A DNA stretch of 64,000 nucleotides from Streptomyces sp. PTY087I2 (GTDB lineage Bacteria; Actinomycetota; Actinomycetes; Streptomycetales; Streptomycetaceae): the NCBI RefSeq assembly GCF_001687325.1, contig NZ_LZRD01000006.1, forward strand, positions 186,001 through 250,000, written 5' to 3'. The notes beneath the pieces are model-generated. The model made no database searches. It was not told the origin of the DNA and saw nothing but the letters and a program-made list of their open reading frames with translations. Positions within the stretch are counted from its first letter, which is position 1, and each line of letters begins with the position of its first letter. Below are positions 8,864 through 17,051 of this stretch, in pieces. The translations under genes were made by a program, and so were the position numbers.

Positions 8864-8874
8864 AACTTGAGGCT

Positions 8875-10398
8875 CTAGAAGAACCCGAGCTTCTTGGGGT
8901 TGTATGAACAAAGAACGTTCTTCGTCTGCTGGTAGTGCTCCAGCATCATCTTGTGGTTCTCCCTGCCGATGCCCGACTGCTTGTAGCCGCCGAACGCGGC
9001 GTGCGCCGGGTACGCGTGGTAGCAGTTCGTCCAGACCCTGCCCGCCTTGATCCCGCGTCCCGCCCGGTAGGCCGTGTTGACGTCGCGGGTCCAGACTCCG
9101 GCGCCCAGCCCGTACAGGGTGTCGTTCGCCGTGCTGATGGCGTCGTCGAAGTCGGTGAAGGACGTCACGGCCACGACCGGGCCGAAGATCTCCTCCTGGA
9201 AGACCCGCATCCGGTTGTCGCCCTCGAAGACCGTCGGCTGGACGTAGTAGCCGCCCTCCAGCTCACCGCCGTGCTCGACGCGCTGGCCGCCCGTCAGGAT
9301 CTTCGCACCCTCCTGCTGGCCGATGTCCAGGTACGAAAGGATCTTGTGCAGCTGGTCGTTGGAGGCCTGGGCGCCGATCATCGTGTCGGTGTCCAGCGGG
9401 TGGCCGGGCACGATCTGTTCCGTGCGGGCGATGGCCGCCTCCAGGAACGCGCCGTAGTGGCCGCGCTGGATGAGCGCGCGCGACGGGCACGTACACACCT
9501 CGCCCTGGTTGAGGGCGAACATCGTGAACCCTTCGAGGGCCTTGTCGAGGAAGTCGTCGTCGGCGCGCGAGACGTCGTCGAAGAAGATGTTCGGCGACTT
9601 GCCGCCCAGCTCCAGCGTCACCGGCTTGATGTTCTCGGAGGCGTACTGCATGATCAGCCGCCCCGTCGTGGTCTCACCCGTGAAGGCGATCTTCGCGACG
9701 CGCGGGCTGGAGGCGAGCGGCTTGCCGGCCTCCGCTCCGAAACCGTTGACGATGTTGACGACGCCCGGCGGCAGCAGATCCGCCACCAGACTCAGCCAGT
9801 AATGGATCGAGGCGGGCGTCTGCTCGGCCGGCTTGAGGACCACGGCGTTGCCCGCGGCGAGCGCCGGGGCGAGCTTCCAGGTGGCCATCAGGATGGGGAA
9901 GTTCCACGGGATGATCTGCCCGACCACGCCCAGCGGTTCGTGGAAGTGGTACGCCACGGTGTCGTCGTCGATCTCGCTGAGCGAGCCCTCCTGGGCGCGC
10001 AGGGCCCCGGCGAAGTAGCGGAAGTGGTCGATGGCGAGCGGGATGTCGGCCGCCAGGGTCTCCCGTACGGGTTTGCCGTTCTCCCAGCTCTCGGCGACCG
10101 CCAGCTCCTCCAGATGGGCCTCCATCCGGTCGGCGATCCTGTTCAGCACCGACGCCCGGTCCCCGGCGGACGTGGCGCCCCAGCCAGGAGCCGCCGCATG
10201 GGCCGCGTCCAGGGCACGTTCGACGTCCTCGGACGTGCCGCGCGCGATCTCGGTGAACGGGCGGCCGTTGACGGGGCTCGGGTTCTCGAAGTACTGACCC
10301 CGGGCCGGCGGCACGTACTCCCCGCCGATCCAGTGGTCGTAGCGGGACGCGTACGTGACGATCGCGCCCTCGGTGCCCGGCGCAGCGTAACGGGTCAT
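8875..10398 (-). CDS. Aldehyde dehydrogenase (NAD(P)-dependent, ExaC/AldA-like), 507 aa
   Basis: Full-length member of the aldehyde dehydrogenase superfamily, oxidising an aldehyde (often acetaldehyde) to the acid in the cytoplasm. Visible motifs are the cofactor-binding [20 protein letters not shown], the general-base region [12 protein letters not shown], and the nucleophile region [14 protein letters not shown]. The C-terminus ends PKKLGFF, as in the bacterial acetaldehyde/chloroacetaldehyde dehydrogenase group. The length is usual for that group. The start is ATG at 10398. The GAF-type regulator gene lies 111 bp upstream on the same strand, an arrangement seen where the regulator induces the dehydrogenase in response to alcohol or aldehyde. 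The substrate cannot be fixed from the sequence. Confidence 0.93.
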   Translation of the reverse strand: MTRYAAPGTEGAIVTYASRYDHWIGGEYVPPARGQYFENPSPVNGRPFTEIARGTSEDVERALDAAHAAAPGWGATSAGDRASVLNRIADRMEAHLEELAVAESWENGKPVRETLAADIPLAIDHFRYFAGALRAQEGSLSEIDDDTVAYHFHEPLGVVGQIIPWNFPILMATWKLAPALAAGNAVVLKPAEQTPASIHYWLSLVADLLPPGVVNIVNGFGAEAGKPLASSPRVAKIAFTGETTTGRLIMQYASENIKPVTLELGGKSPNIFFDDVSRADDDFLDKALEGFTMFALNQGEVCTCPSRALIQRGHYGAFLEAAIARTEQIVPGHPLDTDTMIGAQASNDQLHKILSYLDIGQQEGAKILTGGQRVEHGGELEGGYYVQPTVFEGDNRMRVFQEEIFGPVVAVTSFTDFDDAISTANDTLYGLGAGVWTRDVNTAYRAGRGIKAGRVWTNCYHAYPAHAAFGGYKQSGIGRENHKMMLEHYQQTKNVLCSYNPKKLGFF

Positions 10399-10509
10399 CT
10401 CTGTGGCCTCCCGGATCCGGTGCCGCCCGCCGTTGGACGGCCCTCGGCGCGAGGCTAGGGACGGTGACGTTGCAAGGCCGTTGCAACCGGGCGCACGGCA
10501 GGCAGGCCC

Positions 10510-11805
10510 TCAGCCGCGCTGCTCGGCGTCGATTCCCCGGACCCGGGCCAGCAACGCCGGCCGCTGGCCCGCCGGGACCGCCTCGGCCAGCGCCCGCCAC
10601 ACCGGCAGGTCCTCCTCGCCCCACGGGCTGTACGCCCAGTCGGCGAGCAACCCCGGATCACCCCGGGCGATCAGCGCGGCCCGCAACTGCTCCTCGATCC
10701 GCCGCCGCAGCCGTACGACCGCCGGGGCCCCGGAACCCGGCAGCAGCGGGCCCGCGTACGCGTCCAGCGCCGCCGCCACCGCGCCCGAACCCAGCCGGCG
10801 CGTCACCGTGTCGAAATCGGCGTCCACCGGGACGGCCAGCCGGTACGGGCGCGAGTCCAGCAGATCGGGCCCCAGCAGCCGCCGGAGCCGGGAGAGCTCC
10901 GCCCGCAGCGTCACCGGGGTCACCGACTCGTCCTCGTACAGCTCGACCAGCAGCTCGTCTCCGCTCAGGCCCTCCGGCCGACGGGCCAGCGCGACCAGGA
11001 TCTCGCTGTGCCGACGGCTGAGCCGCAGCCTTCGCCCGCCCGCCACCAGCAGCGCCTCGTCCCGGCCCAGCGCACTCAGCCGCACCGCGTCGACGTCCGC
11101 CCCGGGCGGCGGTGTCAGCAGTGCGAGATGTGACTCGGCGGCCCGCGCCACCGCCTGGACGAAGGCCAGACTGTGCGGATGGGCGAGCCGGTCCCCGCCC
11201 GTGATGTCCACGGCTCCCAGGACCCGGCCCGTACGGGGATCGTGCAGCGGTGCCGCCGCACAGGTCCACTGCTGGACCGGCCGCAGGAAGTGCTCGGCCG
11301 CGAAGACCTGGACCGGGCGGTCCACCGCGATCGCCGTCCCCGGCGCGTTCGTCCCCGCCACGGACTCGGCCCAGCGGGCGCCCTCCACGAAGTTCATCAG
11401 GCCCGCCGCCCGCCGCGCCGCCGTATGGCCCTCCACCCACAGGAGGCGGCCGTGCGCGTCGCAGACCGCCAGCAGATGTTCCCCGTCCGTGGCGTACGCC
11501 CCCATCAGTTCACGGATCACCGGCATCGCCCGGGCCAGGGGATGCGCCGCCCGGTAAGGCCCCAGCTCGTCCGGGCCGAGCTCCACGACGGGGGCCTCGT
11601 CCGGGCTGACCCGCGCCCGCGCCGAGCGCCGCCAGGACGCCCCGACCACCGCGCGGACGGGCCGCTCCAGCCGCCCCGCCGAGGTGAACACATCGTGGGC
11701 GTGACGCAGCGCGCCGCTCCGTTCGCCGGGATCGGTGTCCGCCGCCAGGGCCACCCAGGGATCCGTCAACTCACCCTCCCGTCCAGGGCCGTCGTGCTCT
11801 CCCAT
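10510..11805 (-). CDS. GAF-domain transcriptional regulator next to ald, ~431 aa
   Basis: The N-terminal region contains SWRRSARARVSPDEAP, the opening of AcoR-type regulators, then a GAF sensor (~70-230: LLAVCDAHGRLLWVEG, AGTNAPGTAIA, GRVLGAVDITGG). The C-terminal part lacks the AAA+ sigma-54 domain of AcoR. It has instead a winged-helix-like segment with SRRHSEILVALARRPEGLSG and LRAELSRLRRLLG, typical of streptomycete regulators linked to aldehyde dehydrogenase. I chose ATG at 11805; the frame is open to a TTG at 11832. The gene precedes ald on the same strand and probably activates it when an aldehyde or related ligand binds the GAF domain (inference from family and position). Confidence 0.85.
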   Translation of the reverse strand: MGEHDGPGREGELTDPWVALAADTDPGERSGALRHAHDVFTSAGRLERPVRAVVGASWRRSARARVSPDEAPVVELGPDELGPYRAAHPLARAMPVIRELMGAYATDGEHLLAVCDAHGRLLWVEGHTAARRAAGLMNFVEGARWAESVAGTNAPGTAIAVDRPVQVFAAEHFLRPVQQWTCAAAPLHDPRTGRVLGAVDITGGDRLAHPHSLAFVQAVARAAESHLALLTPPPGADVDAVRLSALGRDEALLVAGGRRLRLSRRHSEILVALARRPEGLSGDELLVELYEDESVTPVTLRAELSRLRRLLGPDLLDSRPYRLAVPVDADFDTVTRRLGSGAVAAALDAYAGPLLPGSGAPAVVRLRRRIEEQLRAALIARGDPGLLADWAYSPWGEEDLPVWRALAEAVPAGQRPALLARVRGIDAEQRG

Positions 11806-11876
11806 CGTCGTCGCCGTCGGCCTCCGCGACAACCTCGGTGCGGAGAGTCATCACCACGGGTGGTGGGGGAGAGGAC

Positions 11877-12464
11877 TCAGGCGGCGTCGCGGACGAGCCG
11901 GAGGTAGCGTTCCCAGTCCCAGTGGACGCCCGGGTCGGTGTGGTCGCTGCCCGGCACCTCGTGGTGGCCGACGATGTGCTCCCGGTCCTTGGGGATGCCG
12001 TGCCGGTCGCAGATGTCGGCGGTGAGCCCGGCGGACCGCAGGTACATGACGTCCGTGAAGAACTCCGGGCGGTCCACCCACCCTTCGTGCTCGATACCGA
12101 TGCTCCGGGTGTTCCAGCTCCAGTTGCCCGCGTGCCAGGCAATGTCCCTCTCCCGTACGCACTGGGCGACGTGCCCGTCGCCCGAGCGCACCACGTAGTG
12201 GGCCGACACCTGCTTGGAGGGGGAGCGGAAGATACCGGCGGTCGGCGTGAACAGCTGCTGGGCGACATGGATGACGACACGGTCGATCCGGCGCTCGGAA
12301 GGGCGGGAGGGGACGGTGTAGTTGGCGGGGTGGGCCGGAACCCAGAGGGCCGTCGCATAGTCGGTGGACCCCTTGGACGCCGCCACGGCCCGGACCGACG
12401 ACGGCAGAACGGCCGCCGCACCCAGCGTCGCGGCGGCGTACTGGATGATCCTTCTGCGGTGCAA
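11877..12464 (-). CDS. Exported N-acetylmuramoyl-L-alanine amidase (Amidase_2/PGRP fold), 195 aa
   Basis: Zinc amidase that cuts the MurNAc-L-Ala bond of peptidoglycan. Zinc and active-site elements are VVIHVAQQLF (first His), WHAGNWSWNTRSIGIEHEG, and IVGHHEVPGSDHTDPGVHWDW (second His, and Asp near the end). The N-terminus LHRRRIIQYAAATLGAAAVL ending in SSVRAVAA is a signal peptide with a twin-arginine-like RRR pattern. I chose TTG at 12464 because AGGAG lies 5 nt before it and the signal peptide begins there; upstream ATGs give a low-complexity extension with no signal. Roles could be wall turnover, spore maturation or competitor lysis. Confidence 0.85.
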   Translation of the reverse strand: MHRRRIIQYAAATLGAAAVLPSSVRAVAASKGSTDYATALWVPAHPANYTVPSRPSERRIDRVVIHVAQQLFTPTAGIFRSPSKQVSAHYVVRSGDGHVAQCVRERDIAWHAGNWSWNTRSIGIEHEGWVDRPEFFTDVMYLRSAGLTADICDRHGIPKDREHIVGHHEVPGSDHTDPGVHWDWERYLRLVRDAA

Positions 12465-12674
12465 CAGTGCTCCTGGGGTGGGGCGACGGGCCCCGGTCGA
12501 TCGATCGCCCCTGTCGCAGCACATGACGAGCGCATGGGATGCCTGGTTCCCGGTGGTTGCTTTCCGGACGCGCGTGCGATCCGCGCACATCCGGGCACGT
12601 GTTGCCGGTTCACTGGAAGCGCCTATGCGCGTGCGGCCCCCGCGTGTCCGGTTCTGGTTCCCGGAGGGACCCAG

Positions 12675-12689
12675 CCCCCCCCCCCCCCC
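12675..12689. repeat. Run of 15 C residues
   Basis: An uninterrupted C15 homopolymer lies in the 254-bp gap between the amidase start and the SWIM gene stop. Such runs are slippage-prone and also error-prone in sequencing, so its true length may differ. Confidence 0.85.
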
Positions 12690-12718
12690 GGGAACCGGCC
12701 GTGTCAGACCGCCGCGCC

Positions 12719-14167
12719 CTACCCGCTCATCCCGACCGCCGTTCCGTCCGCCGCCCCGTCCTCGGCCCCCGCCAGCGCCCCCGCCGGATCGTCGTCCGCC
12801 GGTCCGGCGGGTACCCACCGTCCGCGCTCCTTGCGGTAGGGCCACCAGCGTCCGTCCTGGTCCAGCCGGAGCTGGAGGTCGGTGCCCGCCATGGTCCAGC
12901 GGGCCCGCCCGCTCGCCCGCAGGGCCGGGCGCTCACCGGTCTCCCACGCCTCGCCGAGCCGGGCACGGGCCCGCCCCAGGTCGTCCGGGTCCGGGACCCA
13001 CTCCTCGTCGAGCACGGCGAGCGCCGCCACCCCGCCGTACCGCCAGGCGCGGACCGCCGCGTCCAGGTCCGCGGGCCGGCGGCCGGAACCCGCTGCCAGC
13101 CGGGCCCCGACCCGCGCATCCGGCCGGGCGTCCGCGGCCAGCCGTACCGCGTCCTGCTGCGGGGTCAGCTCGACCGGGAGCGACTGCTGCTCGTGCCCCG
13201 GGGCCAGGGCGTCCAGCAGCATCCGGTGGGCCCGCACCGCGCTGTCGGCCGCCAGCACCTCCAGCGCCGCCGGGTCGATGCCGGGCGCGGGCGGGGTCTC
13301 CGTGTCCAGGGACGGCCCGAGCCCCGGCGCGTCGGGGGCCGACGGGGGAGCGGGGAGCGGCGGAAGGATCCCGGCCGCCGCGAACGCTTCCCCGGCCGGG
13401 ACCCCGCGAACCTCCCGCGCCGCGTCACCGGTGGCCCCTGCCGTCCCGCCGTCCCCCGAGCGGACCGCGCGAGCGGCGCTGCGCACCTGGAGTTCGTCCA
13501 GCAGCCGCCGCTCGTCGCGCCCCCGCATCAGCAACAGGACGAACGGGTCCTCGTCCAGCAGGCGCGCCACCTGGTAGCAGAGGGCCCCCGAATGCGGGCA
13601 GTGGTCCCAGGCCCCGCAGGTGCACTCCGGCTCCAGGTCCCCGATGCCCGGCAGCAGTTCGACCCCGGCGCCCGCCGCGTCCTCCACCAGATGCGGCGGC
13701 ATCTCCCGGTCCAGCAGCGCCGCGATGTGCCCGGCCCGGTCCACGGCCATGTCCAGGAACCGGTCCCAGGCGCCCGCGCCGAGCTGCTGGAGCAGGACGT
13801 CGCTGCGGTGGGCCGTGCCGTCGCGGTCCCGCACCATCGCCGTGATCCGCCCCGGCCGTACGGAGACCGCCCCGACCCCGCCCTTCCGGGCCAGTTGGCG
13901 GCCCTGCTTCAGCTGCTGACCGTCCAGCGCCGTGTCCTCCAGGGCCTGGAGCCACGCCCGGCCCCACCAGGACGTGGCGAAACCCCGGCCCTGGGTGGGG
14001 GGAAGCGCCGCGAACGTACGCTCAGGTCCGGGCGCGCCGACCCGCGACGCACAGGCCCCCTCGTCCCCGCCCGAGACGTTCGCGTCGTTCGCGTCGTTCG
14101 CCCCATACTCCGTCTCCGTGCCGTACGGGGAATCGTCCTCGAAGTCGTATCCGTAGTCGTCGCTCAT
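12719..14167 (-). CDS. SWIM zinc-finger protein, partner of the SNF2 helicase, ~482 aa
   Basis: The SWIM domain is clear: ECTCGAWDHCPHSGALCYQ shows C-x-C...H-C-x-x-H spacing, at about residues 180-200. The N-terminus is acidic (MSDDYGYDFEDD), followed by GRGFATSWWGRAWLQALED, the usual start of this family. The C-terminal half is rich in Ala and Arg and ends with a W-rich segment (DGRWWPYRKERGRWVP). ATG at 14167 overlaps the SNF2 stop by 4 nt (ATGA), so the two were co-translated. This gene pair is common in actinobacteria, and the protein presumably helps the helicase bind DNA. Because the helicase gene is now split, this gene may have lost its partner and its promoter. Confidence 0.85.
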   Translation of the reverse strand: MSDDYGYDFEDDSPYGTETEYGANDANDANVSGGDEGACASRVGAPGPERTFAALPPTQGRGFATSWWGRAWLQALEDTALDGQQLKQGRQLARKGGVGAVSVRPGRITAMVRDRDGTAHRSDVLLQQLGAGAWDRFLDMAVDRAGHIAALLDREMPPHLVEDAAGAGVELLPGIGDLEPECTCGAWDHCPHSGALCYQVARLLDEDPFVLLLMRGRDERRLLDELQVRSAARAVRSGDGGTAGATGDAAREVRGVPAGEAFAAAGILPPLPAPPSAPDAPGLGPSLDTETPPAPGIDPAALEVLAADSAVRAHRMLLDALAPGHEQQSLPVELTPQQDAVRLAADARPDARVGARLAAGSGRRPADLDAAVRAWRYGGVAALAVLDEEWVPDPDDLGRARARLGEAWETGERPALRASGRARWTMAGTDLQLRLDQDGRWWPYRKERGRWVPAGPADDDPAGALAGAEDGAADGTAVGMSG

Positions 14168-15463
14168 CGCGCGCCCCCTCGCAGCTCGACCAGGTCGGCC
14201 AGTTCCGCATCGGTCAGTTCGGTCAGTGCCGCCTCGCCCGAGCCGAGCACCGCGTCCGAGAGACCCTGCTTGCGGGCCAGCATGTCGGCGATCCGGTCCT
14301 CGATCGTGCCCTCGGCGATCAGCCGGTGGACCTGCACCGGCTGCGTCTGGCCGATCCGGTACGCCCGGTCCGTCGCCTGCGCCTCCACCGCCGGGTTCCA
14401 CCAGCGGTCGAAGTGCACGACATGACCGGCACGCGTGAGGTTGAGCCCGGTCCCCGCCGCCTTGAGCGACAGCAGGAACACCGGCGCCTCGCCCGTCTGG
14501 AAGCGGGCCACCATCTCCTCGCGCCGCGCCACCGGCGTACCCCCGTGCAGGAATTGCGTGTCCACCCCGCGCGCGGCCAGGTGCTCCTCCAGCAGCCGGG
14601 CCATCTGCACGTACTGCGTGAAGACCAGCACCGAGCCCCGCTCGGCCAGGATCGTGTCCAGGAGTTCATCCAGCAGCTCGACCTTCCCCGAACGGTCCGC
14701 GATCCGCGGCCGCTCCTCCTTGAGGAACTGCGCCGGGTGATTGCAGATCTGCTTGAGCGACGTCAGCAGCTTCATCACGAGCCCCCGCCGCTCGAAACCG
14801 TCGGCGGCGGAGATCTCCGCCAGCGTCTCGCGGACCACCGCCTCGTACAGACCGGTCTGTTCCGGCGTCAGCGACACGGCCCGGTCGGTCTCGGTCTTCG
14901 GCGGCAGCTCGGGCGCGATGCCCGGGTCGGACTTCCGCCGGCGCAGCAGGAACGGCCGCACCAGCGCGGCGAGTCGCTCCGCGGCGGCCGGATCGTTCCC
15001 GCCCTCGACCGCGGCGGCGTATCGCGTACGGAAGGTGCCGAGCCGGCCGAGCAGACCGGGCGTCGTCCAGTCCAGGATCGCCCACAGTTCGGAGAGGTTG
15101 TTCTCCACGGGGGTGCCGGTGAGTGCGACCCTGGCCCGGGCGCCGATCGTCCGCAGCTGCTTGGCCGTCGCCGAGTGCGGGTTCTTGACGTGCTGGGCCT
15201 CGTCGATGACGACCATGCCCCAGGACACGGCGGCGAGCCGGGGCGCGTCGAGGCGCATCGTGCCGTACGTCGTCAGCACGAACTCGCCGTCCACCAGACC
15301 CTCCAGGGAACGCGACGCGCCGTGGAAGCGGCGGACGGGCGTGCCCGGGGCGAACTTCTCGATCTCCCGCTGCCAGTTGCCCATCAGCGACGTCGGAACA
15401 CACCACCAACGTCGGCCCGGCGGCGCCGGGATCGGTCTGCCGGTGCAGATGCAGGGCGATCAA
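14164..15463 (-). pseudogene. SNF2-family helicase (helZ type), C-terminal part cut off by a mobile element
   Basis: The frame carries the C-terminal half of a SWI2/SNF2 ATPase: VVIDEAQHVKN (DEAQ box), ALTGTPVENNLSELW, VFTQYVQMARLLEEHL, SLKAAGTGLNLTRA and ATDRAYRIGQTQPVQVHRL. Motif I is missing; it lies 8.6 kb away at 24080. The sequence next to the junction, translated from TTG-ATC-GCC at 15463, gives LIALHLHRQTDPGAAGPTLV, the expected continuation. A further lesion follows: one extra A (plus strand, 15397-15398) in the codons for VVCPTSLMGNWQ shifts the frame. An ATG at 15384 could start a 406-residue fragment, but it would lack the nucleotide-binding loop. With the other half the gene would encode about 1020 residues, close to HelZ length. 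Confidence 0.9.
15458..15463. other. Left core/attachment hexamer (gatcaa; TTGATC in the gene sense)
   Basis: These six bases directly abut the left inverted repeat and encode Leu-Ile of the interrupted helicase. The right-hand counterpart is CTCATC at 24080-24085. Differing hexamers at the two ends fit a Tn554-like staggered exchange. Confidence 0.65.
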
Positions 15464-15487
15464 TTCCCTATAGGTTCAGCGTGTTGA
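15464..15487 (+). repeat. Left terminal inverted repeat of the element (24 bp)
   Basis: TTCCCTATAGGTTCAGCGTG followed by TTGA matches the right end in 18 of 24 positions, in the pattern TTCCCTnTnnnnTCAGCRTG then TTGA. It is probably a recombinase binding site. Confidence 0.8.
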
Positions 15488-15503
15488 AGGGCTACAGGAG
15501 GGG

Positions 15504-17051
15504 TTGAGTAGAGCTGTGTGGCGGGTGTTCTGGGTGGGTGCGGACTGGTGGGAGCGGTCTGGCGGATCGGGTCTCGTAGGTGCCGACTTTGAAATGCGGG
15601 AGGGCGATGCGGTCTTCGTTGCGCCTGATTACCGGATCGATCCCGTGCTGTGCCGGTACGGGCAGTCGGCGGTTTTCCGGGGGTACACGGCGGAGACGCG
15701 GCGTAATTACTCCTGTGATTTGGTGCTGCTGCTGACGTTCTTGTGGAGCCGGGGAAGGCATTGGTCGGATGCCCGAGACAAGGACTTGGAGGATTTCAAG
15801 GACTGGCGGTTCAAGGCTCCGCAGAATCCGGGGCGGGTCGGGGCCTCGAAATCGAATCGTGAACTCGCCGCTTTCGTTGCGTTCTTCAAGTGGGCGAAGC
15901 GGAAGGGGTACGTCACGCACAGCCCGGTAGCGGTGCGCGAGGTCGTCGGGCGCGAGGGTGAGGTACGCGAGGTGCCCGCCGGTCTGGAGCCGGTGAAGCC
16001 GGCCTCGGGCATGCACTGGCTCACGCCGAGGGCATGGCGCTTGTGGATCGCTGTCGGGCTGTGTGGGCACGACGCTCAGGATCTCGTGGAGCCGGGTTGG
16101 ATGGGACGGCTGGAAGACAGGAACGTGGCGTTCACGCGACTGGTGGTGTCATCGGGACTGCGCCGTCAGGAGGCGGGGGCACTGCTGACGTTCGAGGTGC
16201 CGGCCACCCGGCTCGGCAACAGCCGCTATTGCTTCGGCCGGCTGGCTGCGGAGTCGACGCGGGCGAAGGCGGCGCGGACCTACTACGCGTCTACGGAGTC
16301 GGCGCGGGACATCGAGTCGTACGCGGACGGCTCCCGCGCCTGGGCCGTGAGCAAGGCGCAACTCAAAGGCCGCTATGACCGCTTGGCCGGGATGCGGCTG
16401 GTCATCGAGGTGACGCCCGGGCCGCGGAGGAAGGTCCGCTGGGTGGAGCGTGACGGCACCTTGTGTGAGCAGGCCCTGGACCGGCTGACCTGGCAGGAGC
16501 GGACGTTGCTGTTCACGGAGGGCCCGCTGGGGCCGGAGCCGATGTGGCTGTGGCTGAACGAGGCGGGACTGCCGTTTCATCCGCACTCGTGGGAGGCCGT
16601 CTTCCGTGCGGCGAACTTGCGGTGCCGGAAGGTGCTGGCGCCTCCGAAGCATGAGCGGGTGGATCCGCACAAGGTGTACTGGCCGCACGCCAGGGTGCAC
16701 GCGGGGCGTCACAGCTTCGCCTTGAAGATGTTGGTCACGCTCAATGAGGTCCTCGACCGCAGGTTCGGCCTGACCGCGCGCGAGCGCCGGCACTATGGGC
16801 AGCTTCTCGGGGACCCGTGGCAGATGGTTCAGGGGCTGCTGGGCCACGCCACCCGCCAGATCACGGTCGATACGTATCTCGCGCCGGTACGCCACCTGGA
16901 CCTGGCCTCGTTGCTGCGGGAGGCAGAGGAGCCGGCTGGTGAGGCGGTGACCGACCTGGACGGCGTGTTCGCGAAGCTCGCCCGGGAATCGGAGGGCATC
17001 CAGGACATCGATGTGAAGCTCACCGTCAAGCAGACCGGAGGGAGGGCATGA
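15504..17051 (+). CDS. TnpA-like tyrosine recombinase, up to 515 aa
   Basis: Site-specific tyrosine recombinase. The N-terminal core-binding (SAM-like) domain includes YTAETRRNYSCDLVLLLTFL and a lysine-rich helix (FKWAKRKGYV). Catalytic elements visible are Arg I in VVSSGLRRQEAGALL, the His/Arg pair in VHAGRHSFALKM, and GLLGHATRQITVDTYL with His III and the Tyr nucleophile. The frame opens with TTG at 15504 right after AGGAGG, but the first ~30 residues are Trp/Gly-rich and atypical; ATG at 15594 (MREGDAVFVAPDYRIDPVL) is an equally good start. It ends in an ATGA overlap with the next gene. It should catalyse strand exchange at the element ends with the two downstream partners. Confidence 0.85.
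   Translation: MSRAVWRVFWVGADWWERSGGSGLVGADFEMREGDAVFVAPDYRIDPVLCRYGQSAVFRGYTAETRRNYSCDLVLLLTFLWSRGRHWSDARDKDLEDFKDWRFKAPQNPGRVGASKSNRELAAFVAFFKWAKRKGYVTHSPVAVREVVGREGEVREVPAGLEPVKPASGMHWLTPRAWRLWIAVGLCGHDAQDLVEPGWMGRLEDRNVAFTRLVVSSGLRRQEAGALLTFEVPATRLGNSRYCFGRLAAESTRAKAARTYYASTESARDIESYADGSRAWAVSKAQLKGRYDRLAGMRLVIEVTPGPRRKVRWVERDGTLCEQALDRLTWQERTLLFTEGPLGPEPMWLWLNEAGLPFHPHSWEAVFRAANLRCRKVLAPPKHERVDPHKVYWPHARVHAGRHSFALKMLVTLNEVLDRRFGLTARERRHYGQLLGDPWQMVQGLLGHATRQITVDTYLAPVRHLDLASLLREAEEPAGEAVTDLDGVFAKLARESEGIQDIDVKLTVKQTGGRA

Larger units (their letters stand above)
8350..8874. other. 525-bp gap between the defence operon and the aldehyde dehydrogenase gene
   Basis: No convincing gene. A leftward frame from 8911 to 8444 stays open; its last ~45 residues (ending RLLTPTRVERFRVN) look protein-like and may be a remnant, but I recognise no family. 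The gap holds a perfect 15-bp inverted repeat at 8683-8714, a direct repeat TGGTCCG within 8739-8757, and the probable ald terminator at 8829-8863. The G+C is lower than in flanking housekeeping genes. This is probably the right boundary of the defence island; no tRNA or clear att duplication was seen. Confidence 0.5.

Noticed and set aside
8444..8911. 155-aa leftward frame next to ald
   Set aside because: Starts inside ald, contains the palindrome and terminator, and matches no family; at most a remnant.
8935..10458. 507-aa rightward frame antisense to ald
   Set aside because: No recognisable domain; ald motifs lie on the minus strand.
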